From contig NZ_CANMBJ010000002.1 of NCBI RefSeq assembly GCF_947496075.1, positions 434,001-498,000 on the forward strand: a stretch of 64,000 nt of DNA, given 5' to 3'. The position numbers were made by a program, and so were the translations under genes. This document shows, piece by piece, positions 8,586 through 17,606 of the stretch; positions within the stretch are counted from its first letter, which is position 1; every line of letters begins with the position of its first letter. The notes below the pieces were generated by a model, which was not told where the DNA came from, did no database searches, and saw only the letters and a list, made by a program, of their open reading frames with translations. The DNA is from an uncultured Tateyamaria sp. Lineage in GTDB: Bacteria; Pseudomonadota; Alphaproteobacteria; Rhodobacterales; Rhodobacteraceae.

Positions 8586-9508
8586 CACGCGAGGCCGCGC
8601 TGGGCTTTACCGCCGTCCTGATCCTGTTAGGGGCAGGGTGGGGCCTGACCATGCCGCTGACCAAGATCGCGGTGAGCACCGACTACCAGCATTTTGGCCT
8701 CTTGTTCTGGCAATTGGCGATTGGCGTCGTGGTCATGACGATGCTGGGGCTACTTCGCGGTGTGCGGCTGCCGCGGGGTCGCGCGCATCTTCGCGTCTAT
8801 CTTGTCATCGCCTTGATTGGATCCGTGTTGCCGAACTCGGCCAGCTACCAGGCTGCGGTGCACCTGCCATCGGGCATCATGTCAATCCTGCTGTCGATGA
8901 TTCCGATCTGGGCTTTTCCCATCGCGCTGACCCTTGGGCTGGACCGGTTTGAGTGGCGGCGATTTGCCGGGTTGCTGATCGGTTTGACCGCTGTGCTTGT
9001 GATCGTGCTGCCCAACGCCGCGATGACGGGTGCGATCCCTGTCATTTGGGTCGGAGTAGGGCTGATCGCAGGTCTGTTTTACGCGTTCGAGGGCAACTAT
9101 GTCGCGCGCTGGGGCACTGCGGGCCTCGACGCCATACAGGTTTTGTGGGGCGCGTCTATTGTCGGTGCCATCATCGCCTTGCCGCTGGCCCTGTTCAGCG
9201 GGCAGTGGATTGATCCGCGCCCACCCTTTGCAGCCGCGGATATCGCGCTTGCCATCAGTGCAACGACGCATGTGCTGGTCTATGCCGGATATGTCTGGCT
9301 GGTGGGGCGCGCAGGACCCGTCTTTGCGGTTCAGGTCAGCTTTCTCGTGACGCTTTTCGGCGTGTTCTGGGCGCGCTTGATCCTTGGCGAAGCCTATGCC
9401 CCGACAGTGTGGGGCGCGCTCGCTTTGATGATGGTGGGTATGTTTCTGGTCCAACCACGTCGCGCACGGGTTGCAGAGGCTGGTCCCTTGGGGGACAGTG
9501 CGCGCTGA
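8582..9508 (+). CDS. DMT-superfamily (EamA) permease, 308 aa
   Basis: An inner-membrane transporter with two EamA repeats of about five helices each; hydrophobic segments are visible throughout. The first repeat starts at AALGFTAVLILLGAGWG and the second near VGLIAGLFYAFEGNYVARWG. Such proteins usually export small metabolites or amino acids; the substrate cannot be read from sequence. Coupled to the phosphoesterase by ATGA. It ends 26 nt before the SLC13 start. Confidence 0.88.
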   Translation: MTREAALGFTAVLILLGAGWGLTMPLTKIAVSTDYQHFGLLFWQLAIGVVVMTMLGLLRGVRLPRGRAHLRVYLVIALIGSVLPNSASYQAAVHLPSGIMSILLSMIPIWAFPIALTLGLDRFEWRRFAGLLIGLTAVLVIVLPNAAMTGAIPVIWVGVGLIAGLFYAFEGNYVARWGTAGLDAIQVLWGASIVGAIIALPLALFSGQWIDPRPPFAAADIALAISATTHVLVYAGYVWLVGRAGPVFAVQVSFLVTLFGVFWARLILGEAYAPTVWGALALMMVGMFLVQPRRARVAEAGPLGDSAR

Positions 9509-9534
9509 CATGCGCAAGAACAGGGGCCGTGCCT

Positions 9535-11313
9535 ATGGGGCTGATCGAGCTTTCGCAAACAGGCAATGCCATTCTGACACTGGTGGTCGTCGGCGTGATG
9601 TTCGTGCTGTTTTTGCGCGAAGTCTTTCCAACAGAAGTCGTGGCCATTGGGGGGGCGGCCCTGATGCTGGCGACGGGTGCGTTGCCTTACGATGATGCGC
9701 TTGCGGTGCTGTCGAACCCGGCACCTTGGACCATTGCGTCCATGTTCATCATCATGGGTGCGCTTGTGCGCACGGGTGCGCTTGATGCTTTTACAGGGCT
9801 GGCAGATCGGAAGGCCCGCACCAACCCGGCGATTGCCGTCGTCCTGTTGATGACCTTTGTGGTCTTCAGTTCGGCCATCGTGTCGAACACGCCGGTGGTT
9901 GTGGTCATGATTCCGGTCATCATCCAGCTGGCCAAGACAATGGGGCTGAACCCGTCCAAGATGCTGATTCCGCTCAGCTATGCGGCGATACTCGGGGGCA
10001 CGCTTACTCTGATCGGCACCTCGACCAACTTGCTGGTGGACGGGGTGGCCCGGACCCAGGGAATGGAGCCCTTTACGATTTTCGAAGTGACCCCGCTGGG
10101 CATTATTCTGGTGATCTGGGGCATGATCTATCTTCGGTTCTTTGGTCCCATGCTGCTGCCGGATCGGGACAGTATGGCGGGGTTATTGAGTGACCGCAGC
10201 CGAATGAAGTTCTTTACCGAGGCGGTGATCCCGCCGGACTCCAACCTTGTGGGGCGCGAGGTCACGGGCGTTCAGCTGTTCAAGCGCGATGGCGTGCGTC
10301 TGGTCGATGTGATCCGCGGGGACGAATCCTTGCGTCGCAACCTGCAGGGGGTGGAGTTGCGGGTTGGGGATCGCGTGGTTCTGCGCACGCAAATGACCGA
10401 GCTTCTGAGCTTGCAACGCAACAAGGAACTCAAGCGCATTGATCAGGTTGGTGCGGTCGAAACCACAACGGTTGAGGTGTTGATTACGCCGGGGTGCAGA
10501 ATGGTGGGTCGGTCGCTGGGAACATTGCGTTTGCGCCGCCGCTATGGCGTCTATCCCTTGGCCGTGCATCGCCGGAACCAGAACATCGGGCGGCAGCTGG
10601 ATGAATTGGTGGTCAAGGTGGGCGACACGCTGCTGCTGGAAGGGGCGCCCGAAGACATTCAGCGTTTGGCGGCAGACATGGACATGGTGGATGTCTCCAA
10701 ACCCTCGCAGCGCGAGTTTCGGCGGAGCCATGCGCCCATCGCGCTTCTGGCCTTGCTTGGTATCGTCGTGCTTGCCGCGTTTGGCGTGGCACCAATCCTG
10801 ATGTTGTCGGTTCTGGCGGTGGCTGTCGTCCTGATCACCCGTTGCATTGACGCGGACGAGGCGTTTTCCTTTGTCGATGGCCGCTTGCTGGCGCTGATCT
10901 TTGCCATGCTGGCAATAGGGGCGGCGCTCGAGGCGACGGGGGCGGTTTCTTTGATTGTCGATGCCATTGCGCCCGGCCTGATGGTTCTGCCGCCCTTCCT
11001 GATTGTATGGGCCGTGTACCTTTTGACCTCGGTTCTGACCGAGCTTGTCAGCAACAATGCCGTTGCCGTTGTCGTCACGCCGATTGCGATTGGGCTCGCT
11101 TCGGCCCTCGGGATTGATCCACGTCCATTGGTTGTGGCTGTGATGGTGGCCGCGTCCGCGTCGTTCGCAACGCCCATTGGCTATCAGACCAACATGTTGG
11201 TCTATGGCCCCGGTGGTTATAAATTTACGGATTTCATGCGCGTCGGGATTCCACTGAACCTGAGCGTTGGGTTGCTTGCTTCGGCGGTTATTCCGTTGAT
11301 CTGGCCACTGTGA
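9535..11313 (+). CDS. SLC13-family permease with TrkA_C domains (first of two)
   Basis: 592 aa from ATG 9535; longer in-frame starts would overlap the DMT gene. Membrane segments flank a central cytoplasmic insert (~220-390) containing two TrkA_C/RCK-C-type domains (DSNLVGREVTGVQLF and PGCRMVGRSLGTLRLR). The second half has the repeat signature ELVSNNAVAVVVTP and ASFATPIGYQTNMLVYGPGGY; the first half has the matching NTPVVVVMIPV and ILGGTLTLIGTSTNLLV. These are ion-coupled anion carriers (DASS type); sulfate or dicarboxylate is plausible, but the ion is unknown. A paralogue lies on the other strand at 15.5-17.3 kb. Confidence 0.88.
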   Translation: MGLIELSQTGNAILTLVVVGVMFVLFLREVFPTEVVAIGGAALMLATGALPYDDALAVLSNPAPWTIASMFIIMGALVRTGALDAFTGLADRKARTNPAIAVVLLMTFVVFSSAIVSNTPVVVVMIPVIIQLAKTMGLNPSKMLIPLSYAAILGGTLTLIGTSTNLLVDGVARTQGMEPFTIFEVTPLGIILVIWGMIYLRFFGPMLLPDRDSMAGLLSDRSRMKFFTEAVIPPDSNLVGREVTGVQLFKRDGVRLVDVIRGDESLRRNLQGVELRVGDRVVLRTQMTELLSLQRNKELKRIDQVGAVETTTVEVLITPGCRMVGRSLGTLRLRRRYGVYPLAVHRRNQNIGRQLDELVVKVGDTLLLEGAPEDIQRLAADMDMVDVSKPSQREFRRSHAPIALLALLGIVVLAAFGVAPILMLSVLAVAVVLITRCIDADEAFSFVDGRLLALIFAMLAIGAALEATGAVSLIVDAIAPGLMVLPPFLIVWAVYLLTSVLTELVSNNAVAVVVTPIAIGLASALGIDPRPLVVAVMVAASASFATPIGYQTNMLVYGPGGYKFTDFMRVGIPLNLSVGLLASAVIPLIWPL

Positions 11314-11359
11314 TGGCACGGCATACGATGTTCGACACACCTCAATACGGAAACACCTG

Positions 11360-12367
11360 ATGACCCTAGTCAGAGATAGCCTGCTTGCATCCGTGACCAA
11401 AGATATGCTTGGTCTGGAAGTCGCGCCATGGTTCAACCCTATCGCCCCGCGCAAGGCCGGCTTTAACGTGCGCACCCTCGACGTGTTCGATGATCAGCAG
11501 CTGATGGCACGTGCGAAGTCTGACCCAACCGTCCTGCCCGAAACCTATGATCGTCTGGAAGCTGTTGACTATGTCGGCAGCGCGACCGAGATTGCGTCAC
11601 TTGTCGACGCGTCAGACCACGGGGCCTTTGACTACGTGGTCAGTTCGCACAATTTCGAACACCTTCCAAACCCGATTAAGTTTCTTCAAGGCTGCGAGGC
11701 GTTGTTGAAGCCCGGAGGGCAGCTGATCATGGTCCTGCCGGATGGGCGCAGCTGCTTTGATTACTTTCGCGCCCATACGGATATCAGCGAGTGGCTGGAG
11801 GCCTATCTGGAAGACCGTGTTCAGCCGAATGGACGCCAGGTGTTTGCCTTTTATGCGTCTATTGCCACTACTGAGCATGCCGGCATCTCGGGTCCCACGG
11901 CAGTCAGCGAAACGACCCCGACCAACGCCATCGAAATCGAGCGTGAGATTTCCAAACAATGGGATGATTGGTGCGCCGGCAAGGCAGAAGCGGCCTATGT
12001 CGATACACACTGTTCCGTGTTTACGCCATCCTCGTTCCACTTGCTGATCGCAGAGTGCCGTGCCTTGGGATTGACTGCATTCGAGGTTGCCGAAGTGGGC
12101 GAAACACACGGTGTCGAATTCTGCGTGCGTCTGGTGCGCTCCGAAACACGTCCGATTCCGGACGCCGCCGCGTCCTGTCGTAGCATACGCACAGGTCTGT
12201 TGCGTCAGGTGTGGAACGAACATGCAGTGCGTTATTCTGCCGTAGGTACGCAATCCGTCAAAGATGCCCTGCGCGCCCGCGTCGACCTCCAACGCGGTGG
12301 CATCGTACAGCTGCTGCGCAGATGGAACCGCAAGCGATTGCAGAAGCGGTGTGACCGGCAGGGCTGA
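11360..12367 (+). CDS. SAM-dependent methyltransferase-domain protein, 335 aa
   Basis: A class I methyltransferase of the Methyltransf_11 type: FDYVVSSHNFEHLPNP (~90-105) and LKPGGQLIMVLPD (~116-128) are the motif II/III segments. The usual N-terminal glycine-rich SAM motif is degenerate; the region VAPWFNPIAPRKAGF before DVFD takes its place, which resembles methyltransferases found with surface polysaccharide genes. A basic tail (RRWNRKRLQKR) ends the protein. It stands alone here, with no glycosyltransferases near. Substrate unknown. Confidence 0.78.
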   Translation: MTLVRDSLLASVTKDMLGLEVAPWFNPIAPRKAGFNVRTLDVFDDQQLMARAKSDPTVLPETYDRLEAVDYVGSATEIASLVDASDHGAFDYVVSSHNFEHLPNPIKFLQGCEALLKPGGQLIMVLPDGRSCFDYFRAHTDISEWLEAYLEDRVQPNGRQVFAFYASIATTEHAGISGPTAVSETTPTNAIEIEREISKQWDDWCAGKAEAAYVDTHCSVFTPSSFHLLIAECRALGLTAFEVAEVGETHGVEFCVRLVRSETRPIPDAAASCRSIRTGLLRQVWNEHAVRYSAVGTQSVKDALRARVDLQRGGIVQLLRRWNRKRLQKRCDRQG

Positions 12368-12446
12368 TATCGGCTCTACATGAACTCCGGAAAGACGCTG
12401 TTAAGCCACGGGCGTTATGACCTGTGGACCCCACCATAGGTGCCGC

Positions 12447-12938
12447 ATGCCTGACCTTCGCCGACCCTCAAATCTCATCACCCCCGCTTACGAGGATAAC
12501 GGGCTGTTCCGCTCGCCTGTGCGTCGGATCACCGTTGGGCTTGTGCCACAGATTCACCGCAACAACCGGCAGGATCTGGTCGTGCGTGGTTTTGTGCGCG
12601 ATGGGGCTGCCATTCAGGTGCTATTTGCCGGGCGGAGGGCCAAACAGGCCAAGGGGCTTGAGGCGCGGCTGCGGTCGATGTTGTTTCAGGCGCGGTCGAA
12701 AACCCCTGGTTGGCGTGAAGAGGGGATCGATACGATCCAGTTGCCCATGCGGGTAGAAGGGGTTTGGCGGTCGCGCTTTTCACGCGATGCATGGGGGTGC
12801 GAGACGCGGTATTTTCAACTTGTCGCGGCCCGCTGGGCCATGTTCGATGACGCTGGCGTTGCGCATCTCTTTGGCGAAGCGCCGGTGCATTTGCACCCCG
12901 CACACAGAGCAAGGGTTGGTGGGCCGTCAGGCGATTGA
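12447..12938 (+). CDS. Uncharacterised protein, 163 aa
   Basis: I do not recognise this protein. It is soluble-looking, with no signal peptide or membrane helix, basic in the middle (AGRRAKQAKGLEARLRSMLFQARSK) and rich in tryptophan and arginine towards the end. Coding is supported by frame-appropriate third-position GC and by close fit between neighbours. ATG 12447 is preferred over an upstream in-frame start at 12417. The 3' end overlaps the convergent FAD dehydrogenase by 12 nt. Confidence 0.62.
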   Translation: MPDLRRPSNLITPAYEDNGLFRSPVRRITVGLVPQIHRNNRQDLVVRGFVRDGAAIQVLFAGRRAKQAKGLEARLRSMLFQARSKTPGWREEGIDTIQLPMRVEGVWRSRFSRDAWGCETRYFQLVAARWAMFDDAGVAHLFGEAPVHLHPAHRARVGGPSGD

Positions 12939-14585
12939 CTGCGACCTGCCGGCGTTGCGACCCGAGAAGATGCAGCCGCCAAGGAACGTGCCTTCAAGTG
13001 CATTGTAGCCGTGATAGCCACCACCGCCAAAGCCCGCCACTTCACCCGCGGCGAACAGGCCGGGCACGGGCTGCCCATTGGCCCCGATCATCTGGCTGTC
13101 GAGCGTGGTATGCAGCCCACCCAGCGTCTTGCGTGTCAGAACGTGCAGTTTGACGGCAATCAGGGGACCATTGGCGGGATCAAGGAACTTGTGGGGTTTG
13201 GCCGTCCGCAGTAACCGATCACCGCGGTAGTTCCGCGCGGCGTGGATCGCCATCATCTGGGCGTCCTTGGAAAACGGGTTGTCGATCTGCGCATCCCGCG
13301 CTTCGATCTGGCCGCGCAGTTTCGCCTCGTCAATCAGGTTGCCGCCTGCCACCTGGTTCATACCACGCACGAGGGTCGCAAGGTCATTGCCGACAACGAA
13401 ATCCTCGCCGCGCTCCTTGAACGCCTCAACCTGAGCTGTCGCGTTCTTGCCGGACAGCACGCGTTGCTTGATCACCTCGGACCACTTCTTGGACGTCAGA
13501 TCCGGGTTCTGTTCAGAGCCCGACAGCGCGAATTCTTTCTTGATCACCTTCTGGGTCAGCACGAACCAGCTGTAGTCATAGCCCGTTGCCAGGATATCGC
13601 GCAGGGTCGACATGCTGTCGAAACCGGGTAGGGCGGGGGGCGCGAACCGGTTGCCTTCCGCGTCAAACCACATCGATGAGGGACCGGGCAGAATGCGGAT
13701 GCCGTGGCTGGGCCATATCGGGTCCCAGTTCTTGACCCCTTCGGTGTAGTGCCACATGCGATCGCCGTTGATCACATGCCCGCCTGCGGCCTCGGAAATG
13801 CCGATCATGCGGCCGTCCACGTGGGCGGGGACTCCGGCTACCATGTCTTCGGGCGCGGGTCCCAAACGGTCGGTGGGCCATACCTTGCGCACCATGTCGA
13901 AATTGCCGCCAATCCCACCCGAAGTGACAATGACCGACGGTGCCCGTAGGGCAAACTCGCCCACCGCATCGCGGTTGGTCTTCTGCCCACGCTCCGCACC
14001 GTCTTCGGCCAGAACTGTGCCGCTGACCCCCTTGGCCGTGCCGTTTTCCATGTCGATCCGGTCGACCTGGTGTCGAAAGTTGAATTGGATCAGGCCCGAT
14101 TTCTCATGCTCTTCGCAACGACGCACGAAATGTTCGATGATGCCGGGGCCCGTGCCCCACGTGATGTGAAAGCGGGGGACCGAGTTGCCATGTCCGTCGG
14201 CATAGCTGCCGCCCCGTTCGGCCCAGCCCACAATGGGAAACCAGCGCAGGCCCATGGAATGCAGCCAGGGCCGCATCTCTCCTGCCGCAAAGTCGATATA
14301 TGCCTCGGCCCATTTGCGGGGCATTGCGTCTTCGTCCCGGTCGAACTGGGCGCTGCCCATCCAGTCGTTCAGGGCCAGTTCGCGGCTGTCGCGGATGCCC
14401 ATGCGCCGTTGTTCGGGGGTGTCGACCATAAAGAGACCACCAAGGGACCAGAAGGCCTGACCGCCCAGAAAGCTGCGGGGCTCCTGATCCACGATGATGA
14501 CCCGCTTGCCCCGGTCGCCCAACTCGGCAGCGGCGGCCAAACCGGCAAGGCCCGATCCCACAACAATGGCGTCTGCCTGATCCAT
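12927..14585 (-). CDS. FAD-binding dehydrogenase (fumarate reductase/3-ketosteroid dehydrogenase-like)
   Basis: 552 aa from the ATG at 14583-14585, with AGGGAGAG upstream; an earlier start is unlikely. The N-terminal Rossmann motif GSGLAGLAAAAEL (~10-22) binds FAD, and the C-terminal GLFAAGEVAGFGGGGYHGYNALEGTFLGG closes the FAD site. It belongs to the FAD_binding_2 family, in the group annotated 'putative FAD-binding dehydrogenase' close to 3-ketosteroid-delta1-dehydrogenases. The substrate is unknown. Downstream partner of the BASS transporter (11-nt gap), so the pair may import and oxidise one compound. Confidence 0.85.
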   Translation of the reverse strand: MDQADAIVVGSGLAGLAAAAELGDRGKRVIIVDQEPRSFLGGQAFWSLGGLFMVDTPEQRRMGIRDSRELALNDWMGSAQFDRDEDAMPRKWAEAYIDFAAGEMRPWLHSMGLRWFPIVGWAERGGSYADGHGNSVPRFHITWGTGPGIIEHFVRRCEEHEKSGLIQFNFRHQVDRIDMENGTAKGVSGTVLAEDGAERGQKTNRDAVGEFALRAPSVIVTSGGIGGNFDMVRKVWPTDRLGPAPEDMVAGVPAHVDGRMIGISEAAGGHVINGDRMWHYTEGVKNWDPIWPSHGIRILPGPSSMWFDAEGNRFAPPALPGFDSMSTLRDILATGYDYSWFVLTQKVIKKEFALSGSEQNPDLTSKKWSEVIKQRVLSGKNATAQVEAFKERGEDFVVGNDLATLVRGMNQVAGGNLIDEAKLRGQIEARDAQIDNPFSKDAQMMAIHAARNYRGDRLLRTAKPHKFLDPANGPLIAVKLHVLTRKTLGGLHTTLDSQMIGANGQPVPGLFAAGEVAGFGGGGYHGYNALEGTFLGGCIFSGRNAGRSQSIA

Positions 14586-14596
14586 CACTCTCTCCC

Positions 14597-15454
14597 TTAG
14601 CGGCTGCGGAACCACGCCACGAACGGCGCGGCGACAATGTACATTGTGATGCCATACACGGCTGAGGGCAAAGCCATGGCGCTGAACCCTTCAGACTGGC
14701 CAGAGATCAGGGCGGCCAGAGTGATGCCCAGCGTGGCGTTCTGGATACCTGTTTCAATCGAGATGGTCTTGGACTGGCCCCACGGCAAGGCGCCTGCGCG
14801 CGCCAGGACAAGACCCAAGGCCAACAGGAGGGCGTTCAGGATGATCAGGGCCGGGCCCAACGTGCCGAGGTTATCGACGAACAGCTGCCAGTTGCCTGCG
14901 AGGGCAGCGAGGACGATGACAACAAACAAGACGGTTGCGATCCGGGTCAGCAGCGGTTCTATGCGCGTGGCAAAACTGGTGGCGAAGTGGCGGATGAGAA
15001 CCCCAATCAGAACCGGCAGGGTTGTGATCAGGAACATGGCAATGGCCAGCGACGTGACGGACACGTCGGGCGCATCGTCACCCATGAAGTGCACGACGGA
15101 CCATGCTGCCAGCACAGGTACGGTTATGATGCTGAGGAGGCTGATCACGGCGGTCAGAGATACCGATAGGGCGACATCCCCCTTGGCCAGACGCGAGATC
15201 ATGTTTGATGTCACCCCGCCGGGGCAGAAACTCAGCAGCATGAATCCCACGGCAATTTCGGGGGGCAGGCCAAAGGCACGGACGGTGATATAGGTCACCA
15301 CGGGCAACAAAATGACTTGCGCCACCGCACCGATTGTAAAGGCTTTTGGGGTGCGCAACACACGTCCAAAGTCGCCAAAGGTCAGGCCGATGCCGAGGCT
15401 CAGCATGATGATGGCGAGCGACAGTGGCAGCACCACGTTAATCAATATGTCCAT
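14597..15454 (-). CDS. Bile acid:sodium symporter (BASS) family transporter
   Basis: 285 aa, hydrophobic throughout, about 9-10 membrane segments. Family markers: MLSLGIGLTFGDF near the N-terminus, SFCPGGVTSNMIS (~80-92), and ETGIQNATLGITLAA (~230-245), which form the crossover Na+/substrate region. Good Shine-Dalgarno (GGGAGAAAG) before the ATG. Bacterial members carry organic anions such as pyruvate, pantoate or bile acids. Likely co-transcribed with the FAD dehydrogenase that follows it. Confidence 0.9.
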   Translation of the reverse strand: MDILINVVLPLSLAIIMLSLGIGLTFGDFGRVLRTPKAFTIGAVAQVILLPVVTYITVRAFGLPPEIAVGFMLLSFCPGGVTSNMISRLAKGDVALSVSLTAVISLLSIITVPVLAAWSVVHFMGDDAPDVSVTSLAIAMFLITTLPVLIGVLIRHFATSFATRIEPLLTRIATVLFVVIVLAALAGNWQLFVDNLGTLGPALIILNALLLALGLVLARAGALPWGQSKTISIETGIQNATLGITLAALISGQSEGFSAMALPSAVYGITMYIVAAPFVAWFRSR

Positions 15455-15539
15455 AGTCTTTCTCCCTGCGGGACACGTTAGACGCGTGCGTCCGCAGCGT
15501 GCAACGTTGACCCTTGGTCAGCCGTTGTCAGGCGTGTGT

Positions 15540-17312
15540 TCAAAGCGGCCAAAACACGAGGATGGCCGGGATAGATACAGCCACCACGATCACTTCGAGC
15601 GGCAGGCCGATACGCCAGTAATCGCCGAACTGGTAACCACCGGGGCCAAGGATCAGCGTGTTGTTCTTGTGTCCGATTGGGGTCAGGAAAGCCGACGAGG
15701 CTGCGACCGCGACCGCCATCAGGAAGGGGTCGGGGGACACACCGAGGGTCTGCGCCATCTGAATGCCCACGGGGGCAGCCACGATGGTGGTTGCGGTGTT
15801 GTTGAGTACGTCCGACAGGCTCATCGTGACCACCATCAGCACTGTCAGGACGGCCCATGCGGGCAGACCTTCGGTCAGATTAACCAGCCACCCTGCGATC
15901 AGTTCCGTTCCGCCCGAGCTTTCAAGGGCCGCCCCCAGTGGGATCATGGACCCCAGCAGCACGACGACGGGCCATTCGATATGGGTATAGAGTTCTGACA
16001 GGGGCACGATGCGCGACAGCACATAGGCGACCACAACAAGTCCAAGGGCGATGGGCAGGTAGAGCAGGCCGACGCTGGCGGCGGCCACCGCGCCGACAAA
16101 GAGCCCGATAGCGAGCCAAACCTTGTCATCTGCCGTGACCGACAAGCCCCGCTCTGCGAGCGGCAGGCAGCCCAGCCAGTTGGTGACATCATTTCCGGTG
16201 TCGCGCGGGACCAGCAGGAGTAGGATATCGCCGGTTCGGATTTCGGTCTGGCGGATCTGCCGGGTTACACGCACACCTGCCCGCGACAAGCCGAGCAGCA
16301 CGGTATTGTGTCGCCAGGCGAGGCCCACGGATTGCGCAGTGCGGCCCACCAGACGGCTGCTGTCGGTCACGACAACTTCAATAATTTCAACACCTTCACC
16401 TGCGGCATTCAACTTCTCTTCCCGATCCGCATCTGCCACTGCAAGGCCGATGGCGGCGCGAAATTCATCCAGCGCGTCTGGCGTGGCCTCGATCACCAGT
16501 ACGTCGCCTGCGCGCAGTTCGGAGTTGCGGGCGCGACCGTAGCGGCGCTTGCCGTCGCGCAAGAGGCCAACAAGGGCCACGTCGGCCTTGTCCGCATCTG
16601 TTTCTAATTCAGCCAACCGCTTGCCGATATGCTTGCTGTCCTCTGGCACAACCAGTTCGGCGATGTAGCTTCCGATATCCTCAAGTTCGGCGGTGGCATC
16701 GGCCCGGGCGGGGATCAGGCGCCATCCGATCAGGGCCACAAAGGCAAGCCCAGCGATGGCAGCAACGCCGCCCACCGGGGCGAAATCGAACATGCGGAAA
16801 GGCTCGCCAAGGCTGTCTTCGCGGATGGAGGCGATGATGATGTTGGGCGGTGTTCCGATCAGTGTGACCATGCCGCCAAGGATTGTAGCGAAGCTTAAAG
16901 GCATGAGGCTAAGGCCGGGGGAACGCCCGGCTTTACGCGCGGTCTGGATATCCACAGGCATGAGCAGGGCGAGCGCTGCGACGTTGTTCATGAAGGCCGA
17001 GAGCACGCCGCCGATGGCGCCCATGAGCGTGATATGCGCCCCCAGCGAGCGGCTGGCATCGACGAGGGTGCGGGTGATCAGGAAGACCGCGCCGGAGCGG
17101 ACCAGGCCAGCGGAGACAACGAGAACCAGAGCCACCACCAGAGTGGCCGGGTGGCCGAAGCCGGAGAAGGCATCATCGCTTGGGACCACCCCGAGTACCA
17201 CGCCCAGCATGAGCGCGGAGAAGGCGACGATGTCATAGCGGAAGCGGCCCCAGAGCAGCAGGCCGAAGACGGCACCGAAGAGGGAGAAGAGGATAATCTG
17301 GTCTGTGGTCAT
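15540..17312 (-). CDS. SLC13-family permease with TrkA_C domains (second of two)
   Basis: 590 aa from the ATG at 17310-17312 (an in-frame GTG at 17321 is possible). Same architecture as the permease at 9.5 kb: membrane half, two TrkA_C domains (~205-385; SKHIGKRLAELE and SSRLVGRTAQSVGL), membrane half. Repeat signatures are ILGGMVTLIGTPPNIIIA and AFLTPIGHKNNTLILGPGGY. Sequence identity to its neighbour looks low, so they are old paralogues rather than a recent duplication. Probably an anion importer; substrate unknown. Confidence 0.88.
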   Translation of the reverse strand: MTTDQIILFSLFGAVFGLLLWGRFRYDIVAFSALMLGVVLGVVPSDDAFSGFGHPATLVVALVLVVSAGLVRSGAVFLITRTLVDASRSLGAHITLMGAIGGVLSAFMNNVAALALLMPVDIQTARKAGRSPGLSLMPLSFATILGGMVTLIGTPPNIIIASIREDSLGEPFRMFDFAPVGGVAAIAGLAFVALIGWRLIPARADATAELEDIGSYIAELVVPEDSKHIGKRLAELETDADKADVALVGLLRDGKRRYGRARNSELRAGDVLVIEATPDALDEFRAAIGLAVADADREEKLNAAGEGVEIIEVVVTDSSRLVGRTAQSVGLAWRHNTVLLGLSRAGVRVTRQIRQTEIRTGDILLLLVPRDTGNDVTNWLGCLPLAERGLSVTADDKVWLAIGLFVGAVAAASVGLLYLPIALGLVVVAYVLSRIVPLSELYTHIEWPVVVLLGSMIPLGAALESSGGTELIAGWLVNLTEGLPAWAVLTVLMVVTMSLSDVLNNTATTIVAAPVGIQMAQTLGVSPDPFLMAVAVAASSAFLTPIGHKNNTLILGPGGYQFGDYWRIGLPLEVIVVAVSIPAILVFWPL

Positions 17313-17536
17313 GCAGGGCACGTTAGGGGCGCGGGGGCGGGGGTGCCAGTTGTTTCTGAGGGGCGCGATTCAGTGCGCGCATTTACTTTGTTTTCATGGA
17401 GATTGACGTCATAGACCGGGTGTCACCCTGCGTGCAGCATCCGTACACCCCCTGTACACCCCCATCGGGCGGTGGGGCACGGGTTAACGCAACGTTCGGT
17501 GATCCAAAGGATGCTGCGCGACGCGATTAACTGAAT

Positions 17537-17569
17537 GAGGGGCTCTGCCCCTCAAACTTCCCGAAGTTT
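17537..17569. repeat. Double palindrome element
   Basis: Two abutting perfect inverted repeats: GAGGGGC-TCT-GCCCCTC (17537-17553) and AAACTTC-CC-GAAGTTT (17554-17569). They are followed by TATCTGGCAAGATGAAGC. The arrangement resembles the element at 7655-7712 and a dispersed Rhodobacteraceae intergenic repeat remembered as ending in ...GCAAGATGAA. It lies downstream of the GST gene and may double as its transcript end. Confidence 0.55.
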
Positions 17570-17606
17570 ATCTGGCAAGATGAAGCAGTTTGATTATGAC
17601 GTATTG

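Noticed and set aside
10183-11475. 430-codon minus-strand frame opposite the first SLC13 permease
   Set aside because: Composition is Gln/Arg/His-rich as expected from the complement of membrane-protein codons; no motif.
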